Assembly: GCA_022419385.1 (NCBI GenBank)
Contig: JAJUBI010000002.1
Span: 1,860,001-1,924,000 of the forward strand
Origin: Paraconiothyrium sp. Pb-2020
Lineage: Eukaryota > Ascomycota > Dothideomycetes > Pleosporales > Didymosphaeriaceae
Direction: 5' to 3'
DNA length: 64,000 nucleotides
The position numbers were made by a program, and so were the translations under genes. Positions 1 to 9,837 of the stretch are shown here, piece by piece. How positions within the stretch are numbered: position 1 is the stretch's first letter; each line of letters starts with the position of its first letter. The notes beneath the pieces are model-generated. The model saw only the letters and a program-made list of their open reading frames with translations, was not told where the DNA came from and searched no databases.

Positions 1-426
1 CTCGACCACCAATTCACGCTGAATGTTAGCCTCAACGGTACTTTTGAGGTTATCTAGAGTTGTCGCGAAGTGTTTCCTTGTGCAGCAGAAGGTGTAGACA
101 AGGTTCAGCGCGCGATGCACCTGACCGAGCTTGGTAAAATGCTCTGGCCATGGAATTGTTGTCTCCACAATCGTCGACGAGCTGGCGCGAGTCAACGCAG
201 GCTTTCCCGTTCCATCTTTCTTCGGTGTTCTTCGAGGCTTCTTTCCGCCATCGTGCGTCTTCGTGGGAACCGTCGTCGTTGTAGTTTCTACTGCCACTTC
301 CACTTCGCCCGGTTGCGTCTGGCCCTCATGCGCCTCATACGGTGGTAACGGTTCATCCTCGCGAATTTTCCGTTTGCGTTTTCGTATGACTTGATTCGAT
401 ACAGTCGATGCCTTCAATTGCGGCAT
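1..426 (-). CDS. Cdt1-like DNA replication licensing factor, N-terminal part (runs off the left edge)
   Basis: The minus-strand frame opens at the ATG at 424-426 and stays open to the window edge, giving about 142 residues with no stop. The first part is basic and low in complexity (a KRKRK cluster near residue 15, then a T-rich and K/P-rich linker), as expected of a disordered nuclear N-terminus. From about residue 95 the sequence becomes folded-looking: a PWPEHFTKL segment followed by HRALNLVYTFCCTRKHF and a TLDNLKSTVE segment. This resembles the start of the geminin-binding-like domain of fungal Cdt1, which loads MCM helicase at origins together with Cdc6 and ORC. The family call rests on remembered similarity only. 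The C-terminal MCM-binding domain lies outside the window. ORC4, another licensing protein, is 33 kb away and is not obviously linked. Confidence 0.6.
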   Translation of the reverse strand, partial: MPQLKASTVSNQVIRKRKRKIREDEPLPPYEAHEGQTQPGEVEVAVETTTTTVPTKTHDGGKKPRRTPKKDGTGKPALTRASSSTIVETTIPWPEHFTKLGQVHRALNLVYTFCCTRKHFATTLDNLKSTVEANIQRELVVE

Positions 427-1380
427 CGTTGGCGCATGGTGCACTTGAACGAACGCGCGGAATAGATGTCAAGGGTGGCGTCGATCGATGACGCAACTCG
501 ACACGAACGTCAAGTGGCATGGGTTGTTCGTGGCCGATAGAGCGTGCGGGACGCACCTGGATTCTTCTTTGAAAGACCGAACACCAGAAAGTATGAATGC
601 GCTTCGTGCGATACGTCTCAATGTGAGAGGCGAAAGCCGCAACAGCAGGTAAGATCAACCTAGACGCGGCTTCACGTGTTCACGTGCAGAGGTCCGTGCA
701 GCCTCTTCTTCCCTTTTTTCCTCGCTCATTTTGGTTAGTCACCCTTACCCGTAGTTTTCTAAGTTCCAGATTTACGATAGACTGAATACACCTGTACTGG
801 ATATCCTCGGCCGGTGGCAGAAAAGCTCTACCACCTTTATTTCATGTTTATGTACACTCTTTAATGTTTTTCTACTACAAGAGGTAATGTGCGTCCTCCC
901 TCCTATGTGACTTGTCGTCGCACGTAAGTGGAGGTCCATGAATCACCACGGGCGTTGTTACACGCCCGTGAGCAAATTTGGTTGATCCTCCCGAGGTCGG
1001 TACAGGTCGTGCAATGCACGTTCCAACGGAGTACTCTACCGTGCCACAAGTCGGCCCTTGGAGAAATCATATATACACATAAACCACCAACTTCGGTCAG
1101 GTGTATCAAGCACCACAGCCGCGCGCTCTATTTGAAACTACCGTATCGTAAAGCCCTCCATACCTACCGATCGCAGCCCGGTGGCTACTGCCCGCTGTGC
1201 TTCAGTGAGTCATCTACCATATACAATAATGCATGACTACTCCAGCTCCTCATCCCCGCCCTACTTATAGCTCCTGACCTCCGCCCTTTAACATGCAATA
1301 CATACTCCCCTATATTGATCATTTTGCTAGCACAGGCGATTCATAAATAATCAACCCGATCACTTCACTACAACTCCATT
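427..1380. other. Intergenic: promoter of Cdt1-like gene and upstream region of the small secreted peptide
   Basis: Only short overlapping frames on both strands with no recognisable protein features. The part next to 426 is the 5' region of the Cdt1-like gene. The part next to 1381 has a TAAATAA element at 1344-1350, about 31 bp before the peptide start, which may serve as its TATA-like element. Confidence 0.5.
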
Positions 1381-1617
1381 ATGCGGCCCACCGTCACCGC
1401 CACCCTTGTTGCCCTGTTCCTTTCCGCTTCTTCTATATTGGCCGCACCGGTTCCTGGTAATTACCTTTTTTTACGATTCTCTTCATGACTTTGACCCCGT
1501 CTAGATTGCATCATGAATAACGGCATGTTGTACTGTGGAACGAACAACGTGCCACCCGGTTATAAGGGATACACCGATGAGGACAAGAAGCATGCGCAGG
1601 ATCACCACGGTTGGTAG
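1381..1617 (+). CDS. Small secreted peptide, 62 aa, one intron
   Basis: Exon 1 is 1381-1456, a 48-bp GT-AG intron is 1457-1504, and exon 2 is 1505-1617; the joined frame is 63 codons including TAG. Residues 1-22 form a clear signal peptide: a short basic start (MRPT), a hydrophobic core, and an alanine-rich cleavage region ending near LAAPVP. The mature peptide is about 40 residues, with two cysteines eight residues apart, two tyrosines after a glycine, and a charged, His-rich tail ending in DHHGW. The intron sits right after the signal sequence, common in fungal secreted proteins. A TAAATAA element lies 31 bp upstream. I do not recognise the family. Size, signal peptide and isolation between gene-poor stretches fit an effector-like or antimicrobial-type secreted peptide, but that is inference. 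Neither exon is long enough to show up as an ordinary open reading frame. Confidence 0.65.
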
Positions 1618-3522
1618 GCGGTCTTTGGGTTTGTCATTTCTACAGAGTACTCTGTAATTCTAGCGTTTTGCCGAATGAATCTGCGTGGGTATTTGATAGA
1701 CATTTTTGGCGGTCTATCTTAGCAGTCTGTACCCCTTACATCAAGGTTGATTATGATCATGATTGAGTGTAACTGCATAGTCGAAGAATCGCTGCCTACG
1801 GCAATATCCTCAGTAGCCGACCGGTGGCGACCCCTTTGCCTTTCATTGGCCATCCACCACAGCACCCACAAAGCCACTTATGCCCTTGATTTTTAAAATT
1901 GCCTTGATATGACCCGGTCTAAGTGCGACAAGAGTACGCTTTAGCCCCGTCCCCATAAAACACCTGGGCCTACGACACTTTCTGTCCTTTACAGCGCTAT
2001 AAGAAGCTACCTATGGTATGGAGTCCACACGCCTCGTCGCCATCGTCACCTTCCGCTTCTCTGTTACCACACTTGCTACTATAGTCCCTAGTCAGTAGTT
2101 GGTCTAGGCCCGATGCTTATAAACCTTGAATTGCAAGGGTTCTTACCTAATAATATACAGAGTGCTTGAACGGCGAAACCATCTGGGCGTACCATAGGTA
2201 TAAACTGCGGAATTAGACAGCTTCAAACACATGCGAATGTAGTGAGGGTGGAGCAACATGGCAAAGCAATCTCTTGCCGAACAGGGACATGGTTAGAATA
2301 GTTGAATCAGTACATTGTATGCTATCGAAGGTAACTCGCAAGCAACTTTCAATGCCAGGCCCTACAGTGAAGGAAGTCATGTCGTTTTCCAGTGCTACGG
2401 GACTTTGTACGGACTCTCCATATTACATACCCGTCTTATTGCAAAGCAATCCTTGGCTGACAAAGTCTTCGCGTGTTCACTTTGTACTTCATGCCCCACG
2501 GCTTTACACGCCTGCAACACGCAGTTCTGTATCTCTACCTTAGCTTTGCTCAGGAGTGTTTAAACTTAATAAAGACCGTAAATCGCATATGCTGGATCGA
2601 TATGTCGTAAAGCCGAAATAACTACGTGAGACATGTTATATGATGCCCCAATGGTAGCAGAGAAATGTTCTATAGTGTCTGCTTCCCTCACGCCTAGCAG
2701 TAAGCTTTCTCCTGCATGTTGACAATGTGACACTGTTTTAGGCTCAGCATACTTCTGCAAAAGCTCTGTGCGGACTTTCTCAGCTCATCACTGAGAGCTT
2801 TTGTAAGGATGCATGGACTTGGCATGGATGTAGGGGTATATAGGGCCCTAGCCTAGCTTAGCATGAATACCAATCTATACGTACCATCCATCTATGACCC
2901 GTCACGTAGCAGCTTTGATGACCATGACATCTACTACTATTGAAATGGTGTTTTCATATGTGTGCTTTATTTTCTACTTCAGCATCGCAATTTGGACCCG
3001 CTGTACGTGATCGGTACGTATTCGTCGACATGCTGGGTGAGTTCTAGACATGAAAGTCAGGGACATTATGTATGAATGCCCATGGTTTGTAACAGAGGTC
3101 GTCCAAACCCAACAGATTCTCCGAAATTTAGTGATAGTTTGTAGTTGGATGACAGAACGTGCTCACTGTGCAAGCTGATCAGCCTGTTCCAGTTTCCCCG
3201 ATGATCCTCGTTTCGGGCTGTATCATATCCAGAGAACTACACCATGCGATCGGGCTATGACTCAACCGAGGTGCTGGTGCAACGTCATGTGTTGTCAAGA
3301 AATATATAGAGCATTGATATGACACTGGATAACAAAGGCGATCGCCATGCGCGTCTTATCGACTAGATTTGCAAGTCTCGGACCTCTCAGTTTACAAGAG
3401 ACTGTTTTAAGGACGGTAAGTTACAGATCAACATCCTGTCGTACTACCAAGTCCATATACCTGATTTACTTACTTACACTTGAATACCAGTGTAAGGACG
3501 CTGTTATCGAAGGCTATCTAAG
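1618..3522. other. Intergenic stretch of 1.9 kb with no supported gene
   Basis: AT-richer than its surroundings, with only frames below about 95 codons on either strand, overlapping each other and lacking domain-like or signal-peptide-like features. It is the shared 3' space of the small secreted peptide and the NmrA-like gene. No repeat, tRNA or transposon remnant was recognised. Confidence 0.5.
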
Positions 3523-4563
3523 CTATCCGTGGCCTATCAATGCTTCTCTAACGGTCAAGGGCTTAATGTTAGGAAAGATCTCGTTGAGAAATGGCTCTTC
3601 ATACACCATTTCGCCCTCAGCCATGTAGACTGCTACTCCGGCCATGACCTTCTGGAAAAGGCTCTTTGCTTCTTCGCTACCAAAGAATTGCTCGTATACA
3701 GCCTTATGGCCGGGAAGCTCGGTTATCTCTCCTCGTTTCAACATCTCGATAGAGTCGTATGCTACGTTGAACTTGACACCCTTTGCCGCTTCGGCAACTG
3801 CAATGACCTCGTTCCAAGTCATTCTATCGGCATACACGAAGTACTTCCTCTCCCAGTGGTCGAGCCCTAGTAGAGCAGTGACGTATGTCGCGAGGTCGGT
3901 TGTGTGGGTGAAGTAAACTGGGTAGGTTCCATCACCTGGAATAGCGGCGGCATTATTCTCGATGTCAAGTGCTAGCGCGGACTTTTTCGTGTATGATCGA
4001 ACTGACAGTGCGTAAAAGTCGAGGAATATCCCAGGGAAGACAGCTGTCCACTCAAGACTCGTTTTGTTCAAGGCGTCGAGAAGAGCGAGCCTCGATGCCG
4101 CGAAAGGACTCTCTTTTCCTTGTCTGTATCCTTCAATTACAAGACGTAGTCAAAATACTATGCAATTCGTACCCAGTTGTGTAGTCAAACCCAGACCAAA
4201 TGCTTGGGATGTAGCGATGTGTGACGCTGGCTCGCTCCGCTGCTTCGATAAGGTTGATCTCAGTGGATTGACTGTTGTCGTAGTTTGAAATGCAGGAAAT
4301 GACAGTGTCGACCTTGTGGCATTCGAGGAGTCGAACAAGGGAATCTTGATCGGAGTAATCGGCCTGCAGCACAGGGACGCCAATGGCGTTCTCCAGCGAC
4401 AGATTGGCCTTCGAGGGTTCAGTAACGATTCAATGGTAAATTAGAAGTGAAGGAATACCTGGCGACCAAGAACAAGGGGTATGTATGGGCTGTTATTGAG
4501 TGCGTCGACGAGAGCTCGGCCCAGTGCACCCGAACCGCCGGCAACTGCGACAACGTGAGACAT
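3523..4563 (-). CDS. NmrA-like / isoflavone-reductase-type NAD(P)-binding protein
   Basis: Three exons (4563-4459, 4408-4173, 4123-3523) separated by GT-AG introns of 50 and 49 bp give 313 residues. The N-terminus MSHVVAVAGGSGALGRALV carries the glycine-rich dinucleotide-binding loop of atypical short-chain dehydrogenases. The sequence continues with the pattern of the NmrA/isoflavone reductase family: a D-SL-LL acidic/hydrophobic segment, an ISCISNYDNSQSTEINLIEAA strand-helix, and a YIPSIWSGFDYT motif. These proteins either reduce small aromatic substrates or act as NAD(P) sensors that modulate transcription factors. There is no signal peptide, so a cytosolic location is likely. No neighbour indicates the substrate. 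The splice junctions keep the frame exactly and the length is usual for the family, so the gene looks intact. Confidence 0.85.
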
Positions 4564-5523
4564 GGTCAGGATAGAGATTTTTTTGGCTTGGGGTAGTATT
4601 AAGTAACGAGAGAGTGGTTTGACAGTCTGATTACTTCGACAGTGGACGGTCTACTTATAATAGAACGGCGGTCGCTCATCTGTCTGCCTCTTTCCTCGCT
4701 ATTCTTAAATGCCTTTCCTGGAGCTAACCACACTCCGCTGCTCGTCCGGGCACACAGGATCCTGCGTAGCTACCAGTGGCCCAATCATTGCGCAGGGCGT
4801 AAGTAGAGTCCCGGCGCAAGCATGCTGCTAAGTGGCAGCAACTCTCACTCGCTCTCGCTCTGGCTTTTCTTTTCATTTCTTTGCTTTTCTTTGTGCGTAA
4901 AGTGCCCTAATGGTTCCTACGACTGTGCAGGACAACGGACAATGCACATTTATCCGGCGTGCAAACCATGATATACTGGTCGTCGCTGAAATTTACCCTG
5001 GGCAGTTGTTACCCAAGGAGAATCTTATCTAACTATACTCATGCGATTGCAGACGGGGCAAGGCCCGCTAGACTAGGACCATATCATATGTCATTAGTTG
5101 TGCGTGGTAGGCCAACATGAGATTTCAATGCAGCTCTATGGAACAATTTCTAAGCCTAGTAGCATGTGAATCGCACGTAAAGTCTATTATTTGGGGCCAG
5201 CTGTTTTCGATCGTCAGGCTGACCCAGACTCCGGACGAAAACGGGGTCCGGCCTGCTGCTCGCAAAGCCCTGCTGTAGCACATTACTGGAGTAGTCGGAT
5301 ACCATAGCTCACAGATGACTGGTAATTAGAGCTACCAGCGGTAAAGTTCGGCTCGCCTCAATATGCTTAGTACTATCATGTCAGGTGGTCCGTAAAGAGC
5401 GTTACTTGAAGGACGGGCTGGACTTTCGCATTGATTAGCCTAGGTTGATAAAACTGCATGAGTACTCCGGTCTCTGACCATCGCGGGATAACATGTGGTA
5501 CATGCTCGCCGATTCTTCTCATT
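4564..5523. other. Intergenic: promoter of the NmrA-like gene and 3' flank of the PrpF-family gene
   Basis: Nothing beyond short frames. The section next to 4563 includes a TTTTC/TTTCT pyrimidine-rich stretch around 4850-4900. No gene, RNA or repeat could be supported. Confidence 0.5.
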
Positions 5524-6726
5524 TCAATCCGCGTACACAGTGCCTTCAAAGATTCTCCTCGCAGTGCGAAAAACGGTAGCATTCTTGACTGTGCCTGAAT
5601 CGTCGAAGTTCGCACCGACTAGAAGCTTCCCGCTATTGTGACCGATTGTTACTCCGTCCGCATCGACGGGCCTTGAGGCCGTTACTTCCTTGACAACAGA
5701 TCCCTCGAGCCGCGAGGCAACGGCAAGTGCCATTGCCACGGTTATTGGTAACGCGCGATGCGGTTGCCCAACACTAATCGCTCTTACCAGTAGATCACAA
5801 CTCGTTGCTTCGACGGTCTCGCCAGACATCAGCTCATGCGTGTATGGTGCAGCCACCATAGCTACTTTGGGAATTGATTCCGGAACAGAGTTTAGTGACT
5901 GAGAAATACCCATCGCGACAGCGGCTTGTCTACGTATTGAGTCCAATTGGGCCAGAAGGTCTGGATGTGCATCGATCGCGTCCGCAAGAATAGCGCCTTC
6001 GACACCAAGGTCGGAGGCACGGACAAAAACGCAAGGATTGCCGACATCGATACACGTCGCGCGAGCATCGTTAAATGTATCGACGACATTTCCCGTAGGA
6101 AGGGTCTTTCCCGTCTTAGACCCAGCAGGGTCGATGAATGCAAGCTCGATCTTTGCTCCTGTTCCAGCGACGCCATCGATTGCGAACGAGCCTCCAACTT
6201 TTGCTTCATTTTGTTCGACAAGAAATTTGGAGTGGATGATTTTGCTAGTGTTGGTGTTGTGTATGCGTACCGTGCAGGGACCATCTTCTTTCCTCACTAA
6301 ACCTGCGTTCACAGCGAAAGGTCCGATAGCGGAGACCATGTTTCCGCAATTACTTGAGAAATCCACTTCCGGCTTCTTGACACCAATCGCTGCAAAAGTG
6401 TAGTCGACGTCTGCATCGTCCCTTGCTGAAGGACCTACGACGCAGACTTTGGAAAGGGAAGAGATACCGCCGCCCATGCCGTCAAGTTGGCGACCATTGG
6501 GATCCGGAGAATTAATTACGCCACGAAATATAGAAGGCCATTTACTTTCGGAAGGAAGGTCTTGCGTTCTGAAGATGACTGCACGTGATGTACCACCGCG
6601 ATAGTATGCAGCAGGGAATGATTGTTGCTTTGCGAGACGTGACGAAGCATGGTGGAAGGGTCGCGCATGATTTCGAAGAAGAGATGCACATTGCGTCCGG
6701 CGCGCACAGTATCCGAGTGAACTCAT
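5524..6726 (-). CDS. PrpF/DUF453-family isomerase (2-methylaconitate or aconitate isomerase type), probably mitochondrial
   Basis: A single exon codes for 400 residues from the ATG at 6726; an in-frame ATG at 6750 would add eight residues. After a basic, R/S/H-rich presequence (about 35 residues, mitochondrial in character) comes AAYYRGGTSRAVIF, the hallmark opening of the PrpF fold. It is followed by DPNGRQLDGMGGGISSLSKVCVV and FSSNCGNM, whose cysteine corresponds to the catalytic acid/base position of the diaminopimelate-epimerase-like fold. Characterised members interconvert cis and trans isomers of aconitate or 2-methylaconitate, the latter in the methylcitrate route for propionate. No methylcitrate synthase or dehydratase gene lies nearby, so the substrate is not settled. 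The gene is complete with no visible disruption. Confidence 0.85.
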   Translation of the reverse strand: MSSLGYCARRTQCASLLRNHARPFHHASSRLAKQQSFPAAYYRGGTSRAVIFRTQDLPSESKWPSIFRGVINSPDPNGRQLDGMGGGISSLSKVCVVGPSARDDADVDYTFAAIGVKKPEVDFSSNCGNMVSAIGPFAVNAGLVRKEDGPCTVRIHNTNTSKIIHSKFLVEQNEAKVGGSFAIDGVAGTGAKIELAFIDPAGSKTGKTLPTGNVVDTFNDARATCIDVGNPCVFVRASDLGVEGAILADAIDAHPDLLAQLDSIRRQAAVAMGISQSLNSVPESIPKVAMVAAPYTHELMSGETVEATSCDLLVRAISVGQPHRALPITVAMALAVASRLEGSVVKEVTASRPVDADGVTIGHNSGKLLVGANFDDSGTVKNATVFRTARRIFEGTVYAD

Positions 6727-7124
6727 TTCGTACCATAGGGACTTACACATGCCCAAATGCAGATGAGCGCTTCATGTAAGATTATTGATGAGATGCAGTG
6801 TGAAACAGATTGTGGTTGGCACCCGAAAGTGTTCCTTACCCGAAATAGACATCACGTGTGATCCGCCAATCATATCAGCCACTCCTAGAAGCTCATTCCC
6901 CGCTCATTGATACACCTTGGCCGGCGTCTCCACCATCATCTTATTACACATACCCTCCTCAGCACGTTCTCTAATGTTATTCACAGATGCTACATCATCA
7001 ACCTGTTCAAACTTCTCTGGGATGATTTTTTTCTTCCTGTCCGATCGGCGCCTGAGCCTGGGTGTGGCCGGTGTCTTCCCCAATTGAACTGGTGCGGCAT
7101 TGTCTGTCCCAAAAGTTCGAAAGT

Positions 7125-7660
7125 TCCGATGAGATGCTCTACGTTGTCCAAATCACATCTTCTAAGCTTCGAGGAGCGATACAGAGCTGAGGCCTTGATG
7201 AAGATGTAACCGCTCTTAGCGAGGCTGAGTAGGGCATCGTAGCCGGCTCAAGAATACTCCGTGTACGATTCGACCAGCGGACAGCCTTGAAGAACATCCA
7301 TGACGTTATGTCTGCTCTTACAAAAGCACTGCTGAGACTGGGGAAGATGTTGTGATCTCATGGTTCATGAATTGTTAAGAACTCGCCAGCTGATATGGAG
7401 GCACGGCTGCTCGCGCGCGATTTCTCAATCCTTGGACCTAATACCTTCACTGAAGCATCATTGTTGCATATGCCTCTACATTGCAAGTGTGATTTGTGGA
7501 TCAACCCCGAGCACTTGCCAGTCGCAGACAACGAGGTAAATCCGGCGTGGCGCCTTCGCTCATCGATCAAGTGGTGCAGCTATGTGAAGAGCGGAAGAGC
7601 ATCGATGAGAAGACGAAGGCGGGTCTGGAAGCTGATTTTGAGTATGTCATTGCAATCTGA
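7125..7660 (+). pseudogene. Possible relic of an unidentified coding gene
   Basis: The frame starting at 7125 reads as ordinary protein for 75 codons except for an in-frame TGA at 7188-7190 and a TAG at 7230-7232, ending at a TGA at 7353-7355. Its last part (FDQRTALKNIHDVMSALTK) is helix-like. A second protein-like segment in another frame (7535-7660) reads LIDQVVQLCEERKSIDEKTK and ends at TGA. Together they look like a coiled-coil-type protein that has lost its frame. CAG to TAG and CGA to TGA changes would explain both internal stops and would fit C-to-T decay, but that is inference. Unannotated introns are an alternative explanation, and chance is not excluded. I do not recognise the family. 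Confidence 0.3.
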
Positions 7661-7801
7661 AATCATGGGAACTGATGCAATATGGTGTCGGGCGCTGGAT
7701 TGCACGTGATCAGTACGTTTCCGCCGTTGCGGCGGAACAACCTTCAATCAAAGGTTTGATTTGAAATACGGCCTGCATTCCATCATTAGATCTTCAAAGT
7801 C

Positions 7802-7807
7802 TATAAA
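7802..7807 (+). promoter_or_regulatory. TATA box of the Gfo/Idh/MocA oxidoreductase gene
   Basis: A perfect TATAAA lies 44 bp before the chosen ATG at 7851. Its position supports that start over an upstream in-frame ATG-like start at 7761, which would place the TATA box inside the coding region. Confidence 0.5.
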
Positions 7808-7850
7808 GGGCCTCTCACGACTCCCACAAAGATCACAGCTTGACCACAAG

Positions 7851-9029
7851 ATGTCTCGCATTCGCATTGCCATAATCGGTCTCTCTGCCTCAGCCATAAC
7901 GACCTGGGCCGCCTCCGCCCATCTCCCTTACTTACTTTCATCTCGCGGTCGGACAAAGTTTGAGATTGTTGCACTCCTCAACTCTAGCGTTTCTTCCGCC
8001 GAAGTAGCACGCACAACATTCAATCTTCCACCTACGGTCAAAGCCTACGGTGACCCCAGCGCCCTCGCTCAAGAGCCAGATATTGATCTGGTAGTCTGTT
8101 GCACGCGTGTAGACGTCCATTTTCGCACCATAGAGCCTAGCATCCAGGCAGGAAAAGCCGTCTTCGTGGAGTGGCCATTGGCAGAGAATCTGTCTCGCGC
8201 TCTCGAACTCACGGGCGATAGACCGATACCAAACAGCATCATTGGATTGCAAGGACGCGTCTCGCCTGTCACGTTGCGTCTCAAGGCGCTGCTCGCGGAA
8301 GGAGTTATAGGGAAAGTGCTCAGCAGCCATGTGTCCTCTTATGGCGCGTTACTCCCGCGAGATGCGCTACCCGAGGGCATGGAGTATTTCGCCGAACGAG
8401 AGTATGGCGGCAACCCCATTATCATCGAAAATGGACACAGTCTCGATTGGGTACATGAGGTCCTTGGTGAATTTGAGGAGTTTGAGAGTAGGATGCAGAT
8501 TCAACGTTCGGAAGTCAAGGTTCTCGGTAAGGATGGGAAGGTGAAAGCGACGATTGGGACGGATGTTCCAGATCTTCTTAGTCTCCAAGGAATACTCAAG
8601 GCAAGAGAAGGAGAAGGTGGAGTTGTACAGGGCGCTCTACTCACACATATTTTTCGGCATGGGACGCCGTTCAAAGAACAAGCTGGGTTGACGTGGACCA
8701 TAAACGGAGAGAAGGGGGAATTGCAGATCGCGATGGGCGAGAGATTCCTGTTCTTGGAAGATCCGATTATCATTCAGCTGCATGATCATGCTACAGACGA
8801 AATTACTGCGTTGACCTGGGATTGGGCAGATTGGCAAAAGGAATTGCCTGTTAAAGCGAGAGGAGTTGCAGAGTTGTACGAGAGGTACGCGGAATGGATG
8901 AATTCTGGGCAAGGACGCGTCTCGAAAGGCAGAGAGTGGCCTACTTTGACCGACGCCATTTTGAGGACAAGGCAATTCGACAAAATTTTCAGCCAGTTCG
9001 ATCGGGCAAAGGGTAGGCGAGCAAGTTGA
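7851..9029 (+). CDS. Gfo/Idh/MocA-family (Gal80-like) oxidoreductase
   Basis: A single exon codes for 392 residues. The N-terminus MSRIRIAIIGLSASAITTWA is a Rossmann-fold dinucleotide-binding beta-alpha-beta. It is followed by the AHLPYLL segment typical of the fungal Gal80-like branch and, near residue 100, by VFVEWPLAENL, equivalent to the EKP nucleotide/substrate motif but with tryptophan in place of lysine. The C-terminal half has the beta-sheet domain pattern (GGNPIIIENGHSLDWVHEVLGEF). Enzymes of this superfamily oxidise or reduce sugars, inositols and related compounds, while Gal80 itself is a regulatory NAD-binding protein. Because the usual catalytic lysine of the EKP motif seems to be missing, a regulatory or non-classical role is possible. 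A TATA box 44 bp upstream supports the start. Confidence 0.85.
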   Translation: MSRIRIAIIGLSASAITTWAASAHLPYLLSSRGRTKFEIVALLNSSVSSAEVARTTFNLPPTVKAYGDPSALAQEPDIDLVVCCTRVDVHFRTIEPSIQAGKAVFVEWPLAENLSRALELTGDRPIPNSIIGLQGRVSPVTLRLKALLAEGVIGKVLSSHVSSYGALLPRDALPEGMEYFAEREYGGNPIIIENGHSLDWVHEVLGEFEEFESRMQIQRSEVKVLGKDGKVKATIGTDVPDLLSLQGILKAREGEGGVVQGALLTHIFRHGTPFKEQAGLTWTINGEKGELQIAMGERFLFLEDPIIIQLHDHATDEITALTWDWADWQKELPVKARGVAELYERYAEWMNSGQGRVSKGREWPTLTDAILRTRQFDKIFSQFDRAKGRRAS

Positions 9030-9837
9030 AAGGATCCTTGTGACGGAAAGCATGGTAGACTGTAAGTCATCTCAGCCCCTTTAGGAAGAACCGAGGTCGT
9101 GGGAGGGACTCAAGTTGTAGTTATTAAAGGTTGTTGTGGGTCTTTCCAAGCACATTATTCAAGTCCATAAAGTCACGTCGTCCGTCATCTCGAAGCGTTA
9201 CTTAGCAACTTATCGCCAACTCCACTCAATGGTTGCCTTACTTCTCCGTAGAGTTAGAGAGCCGTGATTACTAATGACAAGCCTCACACGTACTTCAGCG
9301 CTGCTGAGGCTCGTCCTGTGCCTTATCTTGTGCAAGCCTCCTCCCGCCTCAGGATGTCTTTCATGTGCGCACTTCACTCTGCGATCGTCGTGATGTGGTC
9401 CAGCAGACCCTTGCTATACGGTTGCGGGTTTGACGTACGATGAGAGGCATGTTCACGTCGGCTACCGTTGGTCATTGACCGTGCCATGACGCAGCAGCGT
9501 GTTGAGGAAGATGACATGACATGGGCCAAACCTCCCATCAAATGCGTTTATATTAGGTTAACGATTGGAGACCATTAAATTTTGCACAGAAGCTTTCGCC
9601 CCTTAGAAAACATGCTAATTCTCTCTTCAGGACGACCACACGTATACGATAGCAAAAGCAGATGGTAATTACAAGAGAGAACAAGAAATACAGGCCAAAG
9701 CCTAATGAAAAGGAAATCTTCCTATACACTTCCGCAAACCACCCACCAACGCCCAGCTTAGCCATACGCTTGTATCCAGACCTGACCGAACGTCTCTAAA
9801 CCTAATGTTATAATAATAACCACGGGTTTCCTCCCCG
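9030..9837. other. Intergenic: shared 3' space of the oxidoreductase and the phosphodiesterase
   Basis: The two flanking genes converge here. One small minus-strand frame with a membrane-like segment (9553-9765) is listed separately. Nothing else was recognised. Confidence 0.5.
9553..9765 (-). CDS. Possible small single-span membrane protein (70 aa)
   Basis: The frame starts at an ATG (9763-9765) 72 bp downstream of the phosphodiesterase stop, on the same strand. It contains one hydrophobic stretch of about 20 residues (GLYFLFSLVITICFCY) followed by basic residues, which would be a positive-inside membrane anchor. It may equally be chance sequence within the 3' untranslated region of the phosphodiesterase. 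I recognise no family. Confidence 0.2.
   Translation of the reverse strand: MAKLGVGGWFAEVYRKISFSLGFGLYFLFSLVITICFCYRIRVVVLKRELACFLRGESFCAKFNGLQSLT

Larger units (their letters stand above)
6727..7850. other. Intergenic region containing a possible broken gene relic and the Gfo/Idh promoter
   Basis: Between the PrpF-family gene and the oxidoreductase lie protein-like segments interrupted by stops (see the separate relic entry) and, at the right end, the promoter of the oxidoreductase gene. Confidence 0.5.
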
